58,862 bases of DNA from Roseobacter sp. SK209-2-6 (GTDB lineage: Bacteria; Pseudomonadota; Alphaproteobacteria; Rhodobacterales; Rhodobacteraceae): the NCBI RefSeq assembly GCF_000169455.1, contig NZ_AAYC01000019.1, positions 1-58,862 of the forward strand. The letters are read 5' to 3'. Of the stretch, positions 51,214-58,862 are shown one piece after another. The notes under the pieces are model-generated. The model had not been told where the DNA came from, did not search any database, and saw only the letters and a program-made list of their open reading frames with translations. Made by a program: the position numbers and the translations under genes. The first letter of the stretch is position 1, and each line of letters starts with the position of its first letter.

Positions 51214-54200
51214 TCCGCCGATATATTCTTCCGTTGCTACGATCCCTTTATACTGCGCTTCTCTTTCTCGCCTTGGTGCTCTCTCTTTGCACCTGGTTTT
51301 TTGCTCCATTTATTGCCACCGAAGATTGGCGGCCCTTTGATACGGTTTTTGCACGTGTCCTGACCATTGGAATAATCTGGTTTGTGGCACTCTTCATCAT
51401 CGGCCTGGTTTTCTTTCTGCGGCGTCGGCGCGATCGCAAGATGGCAGAAGATATGGCTGAGGCCGTTGATACGGTTGATGATGACGATATCCTCGCCGAA
51501 GAGATTGGAGAGCTGCGTGGCAAATTCAAACAAGCCATGGCAGAACTGCGAAAGAGCAAGAATGGACGTCGCCATCTGAATGTTCTGCCATGGTATGTGA
51601 TGATTGGCCCACCGGGCGCAGGTAAGACCACGGCGATTGTGAATTCAGGTTTGCAGTTCCCGCTAGCTGAGAAACTGGGCAAAGCGGCCATCGGGGGTGT
51701 TGGCGGCACGCGAAACTGCGACTGGTGGTTTACCAATGAAGCGGTGCTTATTGATACAGCGGGGCGCTACACAACGCAGGAAAGCGATGCCGAGGCCGAT
51801 AATGCGGCTTGGCTCGGCTTCTTAGGTTTGCTCAAGAAATATCGAAAACGGCAGCCAATCAATGGGGCACTTGTTGCGATCTCTCTATCTGATCTATCCC
51901 TGCAGGATGAGATGACACAGAAAGCGCATGCGCAGGCTGTGCGACGCAGGCTGTCCGAACTGCGCGAAAAACTCGGTGTGCGCTTTCCTGTCTATGTTCT
52001 GTTCACTAAGGCGGATTTGATCGCAGGTTTTCAGGAGTTTTTTGAAATCCTTGGCAAAGAAGACCGGGAACAGGTTTGGGGCTTTACGCTACCCTTGGCG
52101 AAAAACAAGAAGAGTGCTGCGCCAATAGATCATTTCGATGAGGAGTTCGCTGCACTTCTGGGACAGATGAACGCACAGCTCCTGGAAAAAATGCAGGTTG
52201 AAACAGATCACCAACGTCGCGCATTGGTCGCGGGCTTCCCTGCGCAGGTTGCCTCTATGCGGTCGGTTGCAAAAGAATTCCTGACAGAGGTTTTTCAAGA
52301 CAACCGTTTTGAGAAACGGCAGATGTTGCGTGGGGTCTATTTCACATCGGGAACCCAGGAAGGTACGCCGATCGACAGGTTGATGTTGGGCATGGCGCAG
52401 ACTTTTGGCATTGGGCGCCAAGCCATCGGCACCGGGCAGGGAACAGGGCGTTCCTTTTTCCTGACAAGACTTTTTGAGCAAGTCTTGTTTCCAGAGGCAG
52501 GTCTGGTTTCTGCAGATGACAAGATTGAGCGCCGCTATCGCTGGACCAGAAGGCTCGCCATTACCGCAACCGTTCTTGTCGCCGCACTCATGGGTGGACT
52601 TTGGGTGAATTCCTATCTGGAAAATGCGGAGTTCATCGAAGAAGCAGAAGAACAGATCAGTGCTTATCAGGCTGCTGCTGCGACCCTTCCACCCAGCCCA
52701 ATTGGCGATACCGATTTGGTTCCCGTTGTGGATGCGCTCAACATTTTGCGTGATATGCCCGGTAATCCGGTTTTGAACAAACCAGAGCCAGAGCGCGAAA
52801 TGACCTATGGGCTGTACCAAGGGGAAGTCATTGGAACCCAAGCAGCTCAGACCTACCGCCGTGCGTTGAATCAGCGCCTGCTTCCGCGTCTTCTGGTCAG
52901 GCTTGAAGAACAGATCGCCGCCAATGTGAACAATACGGATGTTCTCTATGAGGCGTTGAAGATCTATTTGATGTTAGGGCTACAAGGTCCGATGAACCAG
53001 GATCTGGTCAAGGAATGGATGCGGCTGGATTGGGAATTGGTGGCATATCCCGGCGCAGTTCGCATCCAGCTTCGCAAGGATTTGACGGATCATCTTTCGG
53101 CTTTGCTCTCGCAGCCAATGGAAGAAATTGCGCTGAACGGACCTTTGGTGGAACAGGCTCAGAACATCTTGTCAGAGATGCCACTGGCGCAGCGGGTCTA
53201 TAATGGGATCATCAACTCTAACACTGCGACCAGCCTGCCGAAATGGCGTCTGACAGAGATTGGGGGGCCTTCTGTCAAACGCGTTCTAGTACGCAGTTCG
53301 GGTAAGGCACTGAACGATGGTATCGAGGGCATCTTTACCTACAGCGGCTTCAACAATGTCTTCTTGCCAGAAGCTGTCAGTGTTTCTGAGAGAGTGCAGA
53401 ACGAAGCCTGGGTTCTGGGGGAACGGGCTGGAGAGGGGCAAAGTGAATCGGCCCTGCTTGCGCTCAGCCGCGATGTGCTTGATCTATACTATAATGACTA
53501 CATCAGTCGTTACGATCAGGTTCTGGCTGATGTGGATATTGTGCCATTGGAATCTCTCAGCCATGCTGTTGAGGTCACCAATGTTCTGTCAGGACCGACG
53601 TCACCAATTGTGAACATCCTGACAGAAATCAGCCGCGAAACGCGTTTGGCTGAAGATCGCTCTTCTTTGGATTCAGAATCTTTGGGCGAAGGTGTTTCCC
53701 AAGTGGCAGCGATCGAAACGCGTTCCAGTCTCTCGATCCAGGGTCAAATCTTGTTGGAAGCCCTGATAAGTTCCGCAGCCAATGCTCCGGGAGAGGCCGC
53801 GAAACCGCCAGGTTCTTATGTCCAAGAGCGGTTCCAGTGGTTGCATGAATTGGTTCAGAGACCGGAAGGGCAACCTTCCCGGCTTGATGATCTGATGGGA
53901 TCGCTGCAGCTTGTCTATCAAGAGCTGAACAAGATGTCCTTTAGCGGTGTCACCTCGGGTGAAAGCGGGCAGGCTCTATTGCAGTTCCAGCAGTCGGCCT
54001 CCCGCCTTGATGGCCCCATTCAGAGATGGGCAACCCAAGTTTCGGCCGGCTCTTCTGGGATTACATCCGAGGGAACCCGGGCTTCGATCAACGCGCGCTG
54101 GCAGTCCTCCGTGTTGCCCTTCTGTCAAAAGGCTTTGGACAATCGGTATCCTTTCAACCGGCGGGCCAGGGCGGATGTGGCTATGGTTGATTTTGCCAAG

Positions 54201-54782
54201 CTCTTTGCGCCGGGTGGTTTGATTGACAGTTTCTTTGATGAAAACCTGTTGAAATATGTTGATACCCGCAGTCGGCCCTGGACTTGGAAACGTGTGAATG
54301 ATGTAGATCTGGGTATTAGCCAGGCTGTCCTGCAACAAATGCAATTTGCAGCTGAGATCCGTGATGCGTTCTTTGCAGGTGCGGCCAACCCAGCTGTTCA
54401 ATTCCAGATCACACCCAAGGCGTTGGATCCCAAGGCCAAAGAAGTGCTTTTGGAAATTGATGGCTCCAAGGTCGCCTATAGTCACCGCATGGGGCAGCCG
54501 TCTCCCGTTGCGGTGACCTGGCCTGGATCGGTTGGATTGGCACGAATTACGCTGTTGCCTCAGAAACGTGGCAATGAAAACAGCATGTCGCGTGATGGGC
54601 CATGGGCCTGGTTCCGCCTTTTGGATGCTGCGGAAGTGCGTCGCACAAACGTCTCTGATCGGCGCCGTGTCAATTTTCGCGTTGGTGGACGTCTCGCCCT
54701 GTTTGAGTTGCAGTCCGGGTCAGTTGTTAACCCCTTTGCCCTTCCTGCGATGGCAAAATTCAAATGTCCGCAGTCAATGTGA
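51210..54782 (+). CDS. tssM: T6SS membrane complex protein TssM (IcmF)
   Basis: 1190 residues. Two N-terminal membrane helices (about 12-34 and 50-69) flank a short loop. The cytoplasmic NTPase-like domain has Walker A GPPGAGKTT (about 133-141) and DTAGRYTTQ, and a third helix is near 446-464. The long periplasmic region ends in the IcmF C-terminal beta domain (VAVTWPGSVGLARITLLPQK, GPWAWFRLLDAAEVRR). TssM spans the envelope with TssL and normally TssJ. The intact Walker motif suggests that nucleotide binding is kept. Confidence 0.96.
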   Translation: MIRRYILPLLRSLYTALLFLALVLSLCTWFFAPFIATEDWRPFDTVFARVLTIGIIWFVALFIIGLVFFLRRRRDRKMAEDMAEAVDTVDDDDILAEEIGELRGKFKQAMAELRKSKNGRRHLNVLPWYVMIGPPGAGKTTAIVNSGLQFPLAEKLGKAAIGGVGGTRNCDWWFTNEAVLIDTAGRYTTQESDAEADNAAWLGFLGLLKKYRKRQPINGALVAISLSDLSLQDEMTQKAHAQAVRRRLSELREKLGVRFPVYVLFTKADLIAGFQEFFEILGKEDREQVWGFTLPLAKNKKSAAPIDHFDEEFAALLGQMNAQLLEKMQVETDHQRRALVAGFPAQVASMRSVAKEFLTEVFQDNRFEKRQMLRGVYFTSGTQEGTPIDRLMLGMAQTFGIGRQAIGTGQGTGRSFFLTRLFEQVLFPEAGLVSADDKIERRYRWTRRLAITATVLVAALMGGLWVNSYLENAEFIEEAEEQISAYQAAAATLPPSPIGDTDLVPVVDALNILRDMPGNPVLNKPEPEREMTYGLYQGEVIGTQAAQTYRRALNQRLLPRLLVRLEEQIAANVNNTDVLYEALKIYLMLGLQGPMNQDLVKEWMRLDWELVAYPGAVRIQLRKDLTDHLSALLSQPMEEIALNGPLVEQAQNILSEMPLAQRVYNGIINSNTATSLPKWRLTEIGGPSVKRVLVRSSGKALNDGIEGIFTYSGFNNVFLPEAVSVSERVQNEAWVLGERAGEGQSESALLALSRDVLDLYYNDYISRYDQVLADVDIVPLESLSHAVEVTNVLSGPTSPIVNILTEISRETRLAEDRSSLDSESLGEGVSQVAAIETRSSLSIQGQILLEALISSAANAPGEAAKPPGSYVQERFQWLHELVQRPEGQPSRLDDLMGSLQLVYQELNKMSFSGVTSGESGQALLQFQQSASRLDGPIQRWATQVSAGSSGITSEGTRASINARWQSSVLPFCQKALDNRYPFNRRARADVAMVDFAKLFAPGGLIDSFFDENLLKYVDTRSRPWTWKRVNDVDLGISQAVLQQMQFAAEIRDAFFAGAANPAVQFQITPKALDPKAKEVLLEIDGSKVAYSHRMGQPSPVAVTWPGSVGLARITLLPQKRGNENSMSRDGPWAWFRLLDAAEVRRTNVSDRRRVNFRVGGRLALFELQSGSVVNPFALPAMAKFKCPQSM

Positions 54783-55465
54783 TGGAGGGTGGTTTTGGAG
54801 CCTTTGGCAAAATGCCAACAGTCGGGGATTTCTTCCGGATCAATGCTCCCAACAGCTTTGTTCGGGGCTGGGACAGCTGGATACAGGAGATCCTTCTAGA
54901 AGGGCAAGACACCTATGGCGCTGGCTTCGATCCACTTTACATGTCGGCACCAATTTGGAGGTTTACTCTCCCGGCGGGACTTGCAGGCGCAAGCAAGGTT
55001 ATGGGGATCTTGATGCCATCGATCGACAGGGTAGAGCGTCGATTTCCCCTAACCTTGATGTGCCCCCTTGCTACCCCCGGTCCGCCGGCCCTGGATCATT
55101 TGCGTGAAACCGCTCTTTTTGAACAGCTGGAGGATATCGCTCTCGCTTCTCTTGAGGATGACGCCAGTCGGGAGCAGCTGGCGCAGCAATTGGCTAAACT
55201 GACTATTCCCGATCTCAGAGATGCGGTGCCACTACGAGCCGCGGCGCAAACTCTGGTTCTGACTGGAACGGGTGAGGGGACGGCATTGGAAACGCATCTG
55301 GCCGCAGCGCTTCTTGCTCGTCACGCACCAAAGTGCAGTCTTTGGACAACTCAATTGGAAGGAGGGCCGCGTTTGCTTGTCAGCCCGGAGCTTCCAAGAG
55401 GCGAAACAGCGCGCGGACTGTTCGATCTTTCAGCCCCCATCTGGAGAGAGGCCCAACCCATATGA
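54764..55465 (+). CDS. tagF: T6SS post-translational regulator TagF (DUF2094 type)
   Basis: 233 residues with the typical opening GGFGAFGKMPTVGDFFRIN and the PSFVRGWDSWIQEIL-like helix (here NSFVRGWDSWIQEILLEG), then IWRFTLPAGLAGASKVMGIL and DRVERRFPLTLMCPL. In other bacteria TagF represses T6SS independently of or together with the PpkA/PppA pathway. It overlaps tssM by 19 bases and pppA by four, so it is translationally coupled on both sides. Confidence 0.93.
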   Translation: MSAVNVMEGGFGAFGKMPTVGDFFRINAPNSFVRGWDSWIQEILLEGQDTYGAGFDPLYMSAPIWRFTLPAGLAGASKVMGILMPSIDRVERRFPLTLMCPLATPGPPALDHLRETALFEQLEDIALASLEDDASREQLAQQLAKLTIPDLRDAVPLRAAAQTLVLTGTGEGTALETHLAAALLARHAPKCSLWTTQLEGGPRLLVSPELPRGETARGLFDLSAPIWREAQPI

Positions 55466-56184
55466 GTAGCCTGCTAAAATATCGCTATGTGGCACAGACC
55501 CATGTGGGGCTGAAGCGCAAGGTCAACGAAGATTCTATTCTGGCCCTTCCAGATCACGATATTTGGCTTGTTTCGGATGGAATGGGAGGGCATCAGGCAG
55601 GGGATTATGCCAGCCGGTTGATTGCGGATGCCGTTGCCACGATGCCTTTGGGTCTGGATCCGGCAGCAAAAATGCATACCTTGCGCGAGCGCATTCAGGA
55701 CGCCCATCGGGCGATCCAGGCTGAAGCTGAAAACCGGGGCGCTGGGACAATCGGTGCAACCGTTGTAGCCTTGATTCTTGCCAATGGACACTTTGTTGGA
55801 ATTTGGGCAGGGGACAGCCGTATCTACCGACTTCGCAATGGCCAAATCGAAATGCTGACCTCTGATCACTCCGCCGTTGCTGAGTTTGTCCTGGCCGGCA
55901 AAATGAGTTGGGATGAAGCGGACCAGCACCCTCAGTCCAATGCGATTTCTCGGGCCGTTGGTGTCGGAGATGATTTGGAGTTGGATAAGGTCAGGGGGGA
56001 GGTAATCGCGGGTGATCGGTTTTTGATCTGCTCTGATGGCCTGACCAAATACGCGACATTTTCCATGTTAGAGAATACCTTGTCCAACGCACCATTGGAA
56101 ACGGTGGGGGAACAGCTAATGCAAATCGCGCTGTCTGGCGGCGGTGCAGACAATATCTCCTTGATCGTAGTGGATGCGCTCTGA
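55462..56184 (+). CDS. pppA: T6SS-associated PP2C-type serine/threonine phosphatase PppA
   Basis: 240 residues from the ATG at 55462, which overlaps the tagF stop; a longer frame from 55333 is only an overlap artefact. PP2C metal-binding motifs are complete: VNEDSILALPDHDIWLVSDG and MGGHQAGDYA, GIWAGDSRIYRLRNGQIEM, RFLICSDGLTKYATF, GGGADNISLIVVDAL. It should remove the phosphate placed by the PpkA-like kinase on the FHA protein TagH or another target, and so reset firing. It ends three bases from the convergent kinase gene. Confidence 0.95.
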   Translation: MSSLLKYRYVAQTHVGLKRKVNEDSILALPDHDIWLVSDGMGGHQAGDYASRLIADAVATMPLGLDPAAKMHTLRERIQDAHRAIQAEAENRGAGTIGATVVALILANGHFVGIWAGDSRIYRLRNGQIEMLTSDHSAVAEFVLAGKMSWDEADQHPQSNAISRAVGVGDDLELDKVRGEVIAGDRFLICSDGLTKYATFSMLENTLSNAPLETVGEQLMQIALSGGGADNISLIVVDAL

Positions 56185-56187
56185 GCT

Positions 56188-58404
56188 TTAGGGTTCGGCA
56201 GTGATCAAAATCTTGCTGTCCATTGATAGGACAAGGCCTGCATCTCTCGCCGCGCTCTCTTTTAGAGCTTCTGCAAAGCCAACGGCACTTTCAGAGGTTG
56301 GTCTCATCCCGTCAAACAGAGGCTCCGCTGAATGCAGCACGAGGATACGGCTTTTCCCAAGTGTGCTGTCATCGACCCTAAAGGCAATGCCTCCGGTCTG
56401 GGCAGATTCAGCTAAATCATAAGCAACTCGAATTGGGAACTGGCCTGTTGCACCTGCGCGAAGATCAGCAATAGCGTTATCTTGCCGGGAAATATTTGGT
56501 AGCAGGTGGAAGACGTTGCCCGAGACATCAAGGATCGAGACCGTCAGATAGCCCGACGTCATGCCGGAAGGAAGCACAACATCAATGATGGGGTTTTCCC
56601 CCACGAAGAACCGGCCAGACGGATTGGCTTTATCCTCACCGCCAACTCGAAACTCGACCACAATATCGCCGGATGGCGCATTGGGTAGAAATTGCTCCAC
56701 CACGCAAAGTGAGGGATTCAGAACCTCTGTATCTACCGTGATTTTGCGTTCCCCAGAGATTTTCCGTAGAGCGTCAAAAATCTGAATCCGACTTTCGGGT
56801 CCTGCGATACGCCCAGTGATGACGATAGGCTCTTCCGGTCCAAAGCCCCCAACAGCTTTCGCCGGAAAAACACGAAGTGGGCCGCAGTCTTCTAAACCCT
56901 CTGTAACACTCCTGACCTCTGAAAGAGGGAGAGAGGGAAGGACGAAGGTGATTTCAGCAACCCCTTCCAAGTTCCCAGGCATACCATTGCCGAAGCGGTT
57001 GTTCAGATCGGCAGCCAGTGCAGCATCATTCGTAATACCGGTAAGCCGCGCCTGATTGTTACTGACTGCAAGGCGCCATTCCAGCAAAGGCTCCAGGGGT
57101 TCGATCACGGCTAAAACATCGTTTGCCCAGTTTTTGTTGATATCGCCGCTCGCAAGAGTGAGTTCAGTTTGATCAACAAACTGCTTTAACGCCTCTTCGG
57201 TTTCGGGCGAAGGAACATTGCCCACGGCACGACTGTGACCGGAGCGCTTCTTTTCAACAATGAGGGTAAAGGGCTCCGCTGCTGGATAGGTCGGGCCAAA
57301 CAGTCCGTCAAAAGCGCCCGTAATTGAGCCACCGATACCGGCGGCTGTAAGGAGCAACAACAAGAGACCCAGCACAAGTGGTGCTGAACGCTTCTTGGGT
57401 TTTACTTTTTGAGGTGCAGCGTTTTCAGGCTCTTTCTTGACTGTTGAGGTCGCCCTTGCGGTGGTGGGAACTATGATTGTGGCATCGTCCACATCTGGAG
57501 CGGGAGGCTCGATAGGGGCATCAATCTTTGCATCACCATCGGCAATTGGATTGTCCAGAAACTCCAATACAGCCGATGCACTCTGCAGCCGCTTATCAGG
57601 GTCCGGCTCACACATACGCTCAATAATTAGTTTGAGCGGCTGAGGTAGGCCATCCGTGTTGAGAGGCAGCTTTTTATTCTCAACAACTTCCATTGGGTTG
57701 TCACCTAGCGAAGGCGATTTCCCTCTGAAATTTGCAAGCAACAATGCCCCCAGAGAATAAATGTCCGAACGCGCATCCGTCAGCCCTGCCATCTGTTCCG
57801 GCGCGGCGTAGGAGTATTTGCCGGCAAATTCGTTGCCAACGATGGTTTCCGCGCCGGGGTTTGTATCCTTAGCGATTCCAAAATCAATGATAACGGCCTG
57901 CGCTGGCTCCCCATTCCGCAGGATGATGTTGTCGGGGCTCAGGTCTCGGTGAACGATATTGCGACTATGTGCAGCCTGCAGGCCCTCTGAAACACGGCGG
58001 CAAACTGTAAGCAAATCGTCAGCAGACATTGGGCCTTGCTTGAGTTTTTTATCCAGGCCCGGACCATCGATGTAATCCATCAGCAGGTAGATGTGCCCAT
58101 CAGGGGTTCGGTGATTTTCAGAATAGCGAACTACAGCATCATGCCGGATTTCTCGGATGTTCTCCTCTCGGGCCATTAGAACGGTGAAATCTTCGTTCCC
58201 TGAAAGCTCTTGCTTTAGAACCTTGATCGCAACCAGGTTACCGGAAATCTCTGAACGCGCCTTGTAGACGTCAGAGGTTCCGCCCCGCCCCAGGAGCATC
58301 TCGATCCTGTAGGTGTTGTTGAGGAGATCACCAGGCTGAAAAAGATCACTGGGTTGCGAGTCGATCATCCTGAGGCCCTTTAGCTGGAGCTTGGCAGGAC
58401 CCAT
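56188..58404 (-). CDS. ppkA: T6SS-associated serine/threonine protein kinase, PpkA-like, with DUF4384-like periplasmic domain
   Basis: 738 residues (ATG at 58368 would give 726; AGGAT precedes 58404). The cytoplasmic kinase domain (about 30-290) has GRGGTSDVYKA (P loop), VAIKVLK (catalytic lysine), IVHRDLSPDNIIL (HRD), IDFGIAK (DFG) and YAAPEQMAG. One membrane helix (about 342-362, LVLGLLLLLLTAAGIGG) leads to a periplasmic region of about 375 residues. Its last part (SGYLTVSILDVSGNVFHLLP, SAEPLFDGMRPTSESAVGFA) is clearly related to the end of the TonB-like protein at 23101 (IYVDFFDAGGSVLHLSPN, VPLYEGHRPISEPAGAYLEF). It likely senses an envelope signal and phosphorylates the TagH pathway. Confidence 0.93.
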   Translation of the reverse strand: MGPAKLQLKGLRMIDSQPSDLFQPGDLLNNTYRIEMLLGRGGTSDVYKARSEISGNLVAIKVLKQELSGNEDFTVLMAREENIREIRHDAVVRYSENHRTPDGHIYLLMDYIDGPGLDKKLKQGPMSADDLLTVCRRVSEGLQAAHSRNIVHRDLSPDNIILRNGEPAQAVIIDFGIAKDTNPGAETIVGNEFAGKYSYAAPEQMAGLTDARSDIYSLGALLLANFRGKSPSLGDNPMEVVENKKLPLNTDGLPQPLKLIIERMCEPDPDKRLQSASAVLEFLDNPIADGDAKIDAPIEPPAPDVDDATIIVPTTARATSTVKKEPENAAPQKVKPKKRSAPLVLGLLLLLLTAAGIGGSITGAFDGLFGPTYPAAEPFTLIVEKKRSGHSRAVGNVPSPETEEALKQFVDQTELTLASGDINKNWANDVLAVIEPLEPLLEWRLAVSNNQARLTGITNDAALAADLNNRFGNGMPGNLEGVAEITFVLPSLPLSEVRSVTEGLEDCGPLRVFPAKAVGGFGPEEPIVITGRIAGPESRIQIFDALRKISGERKITVDTEVLNPSLCVVEQFLPNAPSGDIVVEFRVGGEDKANPSGRFFVGENPIIDVVLPSGMTSGYLTVSILDVSGNVFHLLPNISRQDNAIADLRAGATGQFPIRVAYDLAESAQTGGIAFRVDDSTLGKSRILVLHSAEPLFDGMRPTSESAVGFAEALKESAARDAGLVLSMDSKILITAEP

Positions 58405-58437
58405 TACTGGATCCTATGCTGAGTAAAGCTCGCAGAG

Positions 58438-58862
58438 TTAGCCTAGAGCCTGAAATTCTACCCGCCGATTTTCATCTGCGCGCGGGTCGTTTTGATTGAA
58501 GGGGGCTGTTTCTCCCATTCCAATCGCGCGAAGTGAATTTTCGGCCACTCCACAGGAACTGATCAGATGGCGCCGGACTTCCTGGGCTCGCAGTAAGGAT
58601 AGCCGTTCATTGTATTTGGCAGAACCAGAGCTGTCGGTATGCCCAATGATTTGGAAGACGGTGCCCGTCATGGCCTTCATCGAAGTACACATATTGGCGA
58701 GCTTCGGTTTTTGATCCGAGCGCAGGGTCGCGCTATCAAAATCAAACGAAATCTGTACGTTGATCTGGGATTGGCGTTCTACCGGCGTATATTCTTCCGC
58801 CGCCGCTGCGATTGTGGTGGTTTCTTGTTCATCGGCCGCAGTGGTATTCGCAGATGTTGCGC
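58438..58862 (-). CDS. OmpA-family periplasmic protein, 5' partial
   Basis: The C-terminal about 140 residues of an OmpA/MotB-domain protein. The frame is open to the window edge on the minus strand. A Thr/Ala/Glu-rich linker (TTAADEQETTTIAAAAEEY) precedes the peptidoglycan-binding domain (INVQISFDFDSATLRSDQKP, FQIIGHTDSSGSAKYNERLS, LRAQEVRRHLI, DPRADENRRVEFQALG). It lies upstream of and in the same direction as the kinase gene, 33 bases away, so the two are likely co-transcribed. It may anchor the sensing complex to peptidoglycan; that role is inferred. Confidence 0.88.
   Translation of the reverse strand, partial: ATSANTTAADEQETTTIAAAAEEYTPVERQSQINVQISFDFDSATLRSDQKPKLANMCTSMKAMTGTVFQIIGHTDSSGSAKYNERLSLLRAQEVRRHLISSCGVAENSLRAIGMGETAPFNQNDPRADENRRVEFQALG

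Noticed and set aside
55333-55461. Upstream extension of the PppA frame
   Set aside because: It overlaps tagF in another frame, has no ribosome binding site, and PP2C similarity starts only after the ATG at 55462.

Overview
The window looks like an extrachromosomal replicon (plasmid or chromid) of a marine alphaproteobacterium, most probably a roseobacter (Rhodobacteraceae). The basis is a replication initiator with a DnaA-N-like C-terminus, divergent from a parA-parB pair and surrounded by five copies of a 16-bp parS-like palindrome; roseobacter-type insertion sequences; and a polyamine transport operon and type VI secretion system (T6SS) typical of that group. This rests on protein family recognition by eye, with no database search.

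Layout. 1-4.6 kb: polyamine-type ABC transporter operon (binding protein, potA, potB, potC) with two apparent single-base frameshifts; the PotC-like permease has an unusual membrane/coiled-coil/repeat tail. 4.8-8.3 kb: IS graveyard between two direct IS3-family copies (left truncated, right complete), holding the C-terminal stub of a DUF3732-type SMC-like ATPase (a family of anti-phage-type ABC three-component systems) and a mosaic IS30/ISNCY-like transposase. 8.3-11.5 kb, minus strand: PhnD-like periplasmic binding protein and hybrid histidine kinase. Divergent from these is a 1350-residue membrane protein joining two rhodanese domains, a YidC/Oxa1-like membrane segment, a PEP-synthase-type ATP-grasp domain and a swivelling phosphohistidine domain. 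15.8-20.3 kb: decayed methyltransferase, rep gene, putative origin, parAB and parS-like sites.

20.3-27.5 kb is a T6SS-flanking accessory region: a YceI-OmpA fusion, a caspase-like protein with a C-terminal CxxCH motif, and a minus-strand operon for an ExbB/ExbD/ExbD/TonB-like envelope motor. The TonB-like protein ends in a DUF4384-like domain that recurs at the end of the PpkA-like kinase at the other end of the cluster.

27.6-58.9 kb is a nearly complete T6SS: tssA, tssB, tssC, hcp, tagJ, tssE, tssF, tssG, tssH(clpV), a NaChBac-type voltage-gated sodium channel, a giant TssB-repeat-TssC fusion, vgrG, a DUF6931-like gene, PAAR, tagH (FHA), tssK, tssL (OmpA fused), tssM, tagF, pppA, then convergent ppkA and an OmpA-family gene cut by the window edge. 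TssBC/Hcp/TssH form and recycle the contractile tail, TssAEFGK the baseplate, TssLM the membrane complex, VgrG/PAAR the spike, and PpkA/PppA/TagH/TagF the phospho-dependent control of firing. No separate TssJ lipoprotein gene and no recognisable toxin/immunity pair was seen.

The most unusual points are the sodium channel translationally coupled to the TssB-repeat-TssC fusion, the roughly 32-copy acidic leucine repeat in that fusion, and the rhodanese/YidC/phosphotransferase fusion.
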